From Herbiconiux aconitum (GTDB taxonomy: Bacteria > Actinomycetota > Actinomycetes > Actinomycetales > Microbacteriaceae): a DNA stretch of 64,000 nucleotides. Shown piece after piece: positions 62,629 through 64,000 of the stretch (its first letter is position 1; each line of letters begins with the position of its first letter). The stretch covers positions 1,426,001-1,490,000 of the forward strand of contig NZ_JANLCM010000001.1 of the NCBI RefSeq assembly GCF_024979235.1, read 5' to 3'. Made by a program: the position numbers and the translations under genes. Below the pieces are notes generated by a model. The model searched no databases. It was not told the origin of the DNA and worked only from the letters and a program-made list of their open reading frames with translations.

Positions 62629-63204
62629 ATGACCATCGAGGTGCGGCCGGCGACGTCGTTCGCCGATGTCGCCACGATGGTCGGTCCGAAAAGGCCCGAC
62701 GCGAACGTCTGCTGGTGTCTCAGCTATCGCATCCCGTCGAAGGAGAACCTGGCCCTGAACGGCCTCGAGCGTGGTGAACGCGTGAAGAAGCTGGTGCGCC
62801 AGAAGCCGCCGCCGGGTGTGCTCGCCTACGACGGCGATGGGGAGGTCATCGGCTGGGCGGGCGTGCATCCGAGGCGCGACACGAGCTTCGCGGGGAACCG
62901 CAAGATTCCCCACGTCGACGACCTCGATGTGTGGTCGGTCTGGTGCATCCGGGTGCGACCCGGGCATCGAGGAAAAGGGATCTCGCACCACCTACTGGCC
63001 GGCGCGATCGACTTCGCCCGCGCCAACCGTGCCCCCGCGATCGAGGGCTACCCGGTCGACAACGGCGGCAAGAAGGTCGACCTCACCATGGCGTACGTCG
63101 GCACACGGGCGCTGTTCGAGAAAGCCGGATTCGTGAAGGTCGCCGACACCGAATCCGTGCTGAACGGTTTTCCGCGGGTGCTCATGCGGCTCGATCTGTC
63201 GTGA
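62629..63204 (+). CDS. GNAT-family N-acetyltransferase
   Basis: 191 residues. The acetyl-CoA motif RVRPGHRGKGISHHLL (R/Q-x-x-G-x-G/A) is near residue 108, and the C-terminal YVGTRALFEKAGFVKV is typical. The Trp/Cys-rich N-terminus (NVCWCLSYRIP) is that of the subgroup sometimes annotated as riboflavin/ribosomal-protein-like GNATs; substrate unknown. Confidence 0.85.
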   Translation: MTIEVRPATSFADVATMVGPKRPDANVCWCLSYRIPSKENLALNGLERGERVKKLVRQKPPPGVLAYDGDGEVIGWAGVHPRRDTSFAGNRKIPHVDDLDVWSVWCIRVRPGHRGKGISHHLLAGAIDFARANRAPAIEGYPVDNGGKKVDLTMAYVGTRALFEKAGFVKVADTESVLNGFPRVLMRLDLS

Positions 63205-63232
63205 CACCGTCGGCCTCGGCGATTGGGATTCG

Positions 63233-64000
63233 TCAGCGCACGCAATCCTCCCGAGCGCGAAAGCTCAGGTTCGAGGCGCAGCCCGCGGCAACCAGTCGAT
63301 CGAGTTCGTCGCCCTCGACCTCGCGGAGGTCACCCGTCGGACCCCAGACGATCGCGCGGGTGGCGTCGGCGGTCGCGCTCGATTCGAGCTCGCCCGAATC
63401 TGACTCCGTGAAGAACACCGCCACGCCGAGCCGGTCGAAGTCACTGCGCAGTGCGCAGTTCGTCGTCGACGAGTTCAGGCGATCACTGCCCAAGAACGCG
63501 GTGAGGCAGACCCCTTCTTGCGGGTCGGCCGGATTGTGGAAGGTGTCGCCCACCAAGGCCGCGAAGACGCGCACGCCCTGCATTTCCCCCAGGTAACGCA
63601 CCGGGCCGGCGCCCATCACTCCCTGCAGCAGCACCTGATTCACGAAGTCCGAGCGCCCCTGGTCGGCCGGCTCGGCCGGTTCGGCGAACACTTCCAAGGA
63701 GGGGCGGGGAACGGATGCCTGCACCACGCTGACAGTGATGCCCGCGATCGCCGCGACGCCGAGCGCCGCGAACAGGAGGCCCGATCGCGTCCACCAGCGC
63801 GGACTCGGCCGGCGACCAAGAGCGGCGGCACCCGCCGGTGCCGGTGCCGGTGCCGCTGCCTCCGCCGGTTTCGCGTGCTGCGAAGGGGCGGGCATCGAGG
63901 TCGTGAGCGACCCGGAGGCGCCCTGGTCGAGCATCCCGCTCGCCGCGACGGCGCGGTCGAGCGCCTCCTGGTCGGCCTGCAACCGCAAGAGCAGCGCCGC
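63233..64000 (-). CDS. membrane-anchored protein of unknown function, 5' end beyond window
   Basis: About 255 residues are visible. A Pro/Ala-rich low-complexity stretch is followed by one transmembrane helix (SGLLFAALGVAAIAGITVSVV) and an exported C-terminal domain with Cys residues (GVCLTAFLG, TTNCAL, GCASNLSFRAREDCVR). The frame remains open at base 64000, so the true start is outside. Possibly an anti-sigma-like or sensor protein, but no family is certain. Confidence 0.65.
   Translation of the reverse strand, partial: AALLLRLQADQEALDRAVAASGMLDQGASGSLTTSMPAPSQHAKPAEAAAPAPAPAGAAALGRRPSPRWWTRSGLLFAALGVAAIAGITVSVVQASVPRPSLEVFAEPAEPADQGRSDFVNQVLLQGVMGAGPVRYLGEMQGVRVFAALVGDTFHNPADPQEGVCLTAFLGSDRLNSSTTNCALRSDFDRLGVAVFFTESDSGELESSATADATRAIVWGPTGDLREVEGDELDRLVAAGCASNLSFRAREDCVR

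Overview
The window is high-GC, densely packed DNA with short intergenic gaps, many 4-bp ATGA/GTGA start-stop overlaps, GTG and TTG starts and very frequent GGATGC/GCATCC words. Together with a class E (LAXTG) sortase signal, actinobacterial-type proteins of unknown function and TAnnnT -10 boxes, this points to an actinobacterium, most likely Microbacteriaceae. That placement is inference; no rRNA is present. It looks like ordinary chromosome: one tRNA-Arg, no insertion sequence, integrase, phage gene or CRISPR array.

Layout. 1-9.6 kb: a truncated alpha/beta hydrolase, divergent from a large LuxR/LAL-type ATPase regulator; a convergent operon of two alpha/beta hydrolases and an epimerase; a frameshifted phosphoesterase; a CsbD-like stress protein; a lone Imm-5-like protein; an MBL-fold lactonase. 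9.6-12.7 kb: MarR regulator (coupled to the lactonase), zinc alcohol dehydrogenase, aldo/keto reductase, cupin. 12.8-20.5 kb: an aromatic catabolic cluster made of an FAD ring hydroxylase, then a tightly coupled operon encoding a FAH-RraA fusion, a GntR regulator, a DapA-family aldolase, HpaE and HpaD. HpaD and HpaE indicate meta-cleavage of homoprotocatechuate.

20.5-28.3 kb: small conserved proteins, a PLP decarboxylase-like enzyme, a cysteine-free HesB-like protein, a zinc metallopeptidase, RlmC and a HerA-like ATPase. 28.3-32.8 kb: the propionate 2-methylcitrate cluster (GntR-prpD-prpB-prpC), with GTATAC operators around its promoter. 32.8-44.2 kb: antiporter, nucleoside deaminase, a large secreted sortase-anchored hydrolase, gluconokinase, divergent Lrp/alanine dehydrogenase, FMN reductase, SNF2 helicase. 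44.2-49 kb: VOC protein, tRNA-Arg(ACG), DUF5701 and other small proteins, a secretory-type lipase, YchJ, alpha/beta hydrolase.

49-57 kb: a GntR/MFS divergent pair around nested palindromes, TMEM175-like channel, DHA2 MFS, aldose epimerase, a 115-bp inverted-repeat element before an FMN reductase, and a frameshifted YbaK deacylase. 57-64 kb: cysK-cysE, zinc dehydrogenase plus partner, TetR with tandem operators facing a decayed SDR gene, GNAT, and a truncated membrane protein at the right edge.

The strongest unexplained signals are noncoding: the 115-bp element, an intergenic TTGGAGAAGTCCG word present four times, and several clear operator palindromes whose regulators are encoded next to them. 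I did not find a coherent, wholly new multi-gene system. The FAH-RraA fusion inside the hpa-type operon and the LAXTG-anchored multidomain hydrolase are the most unusual protein-level items.
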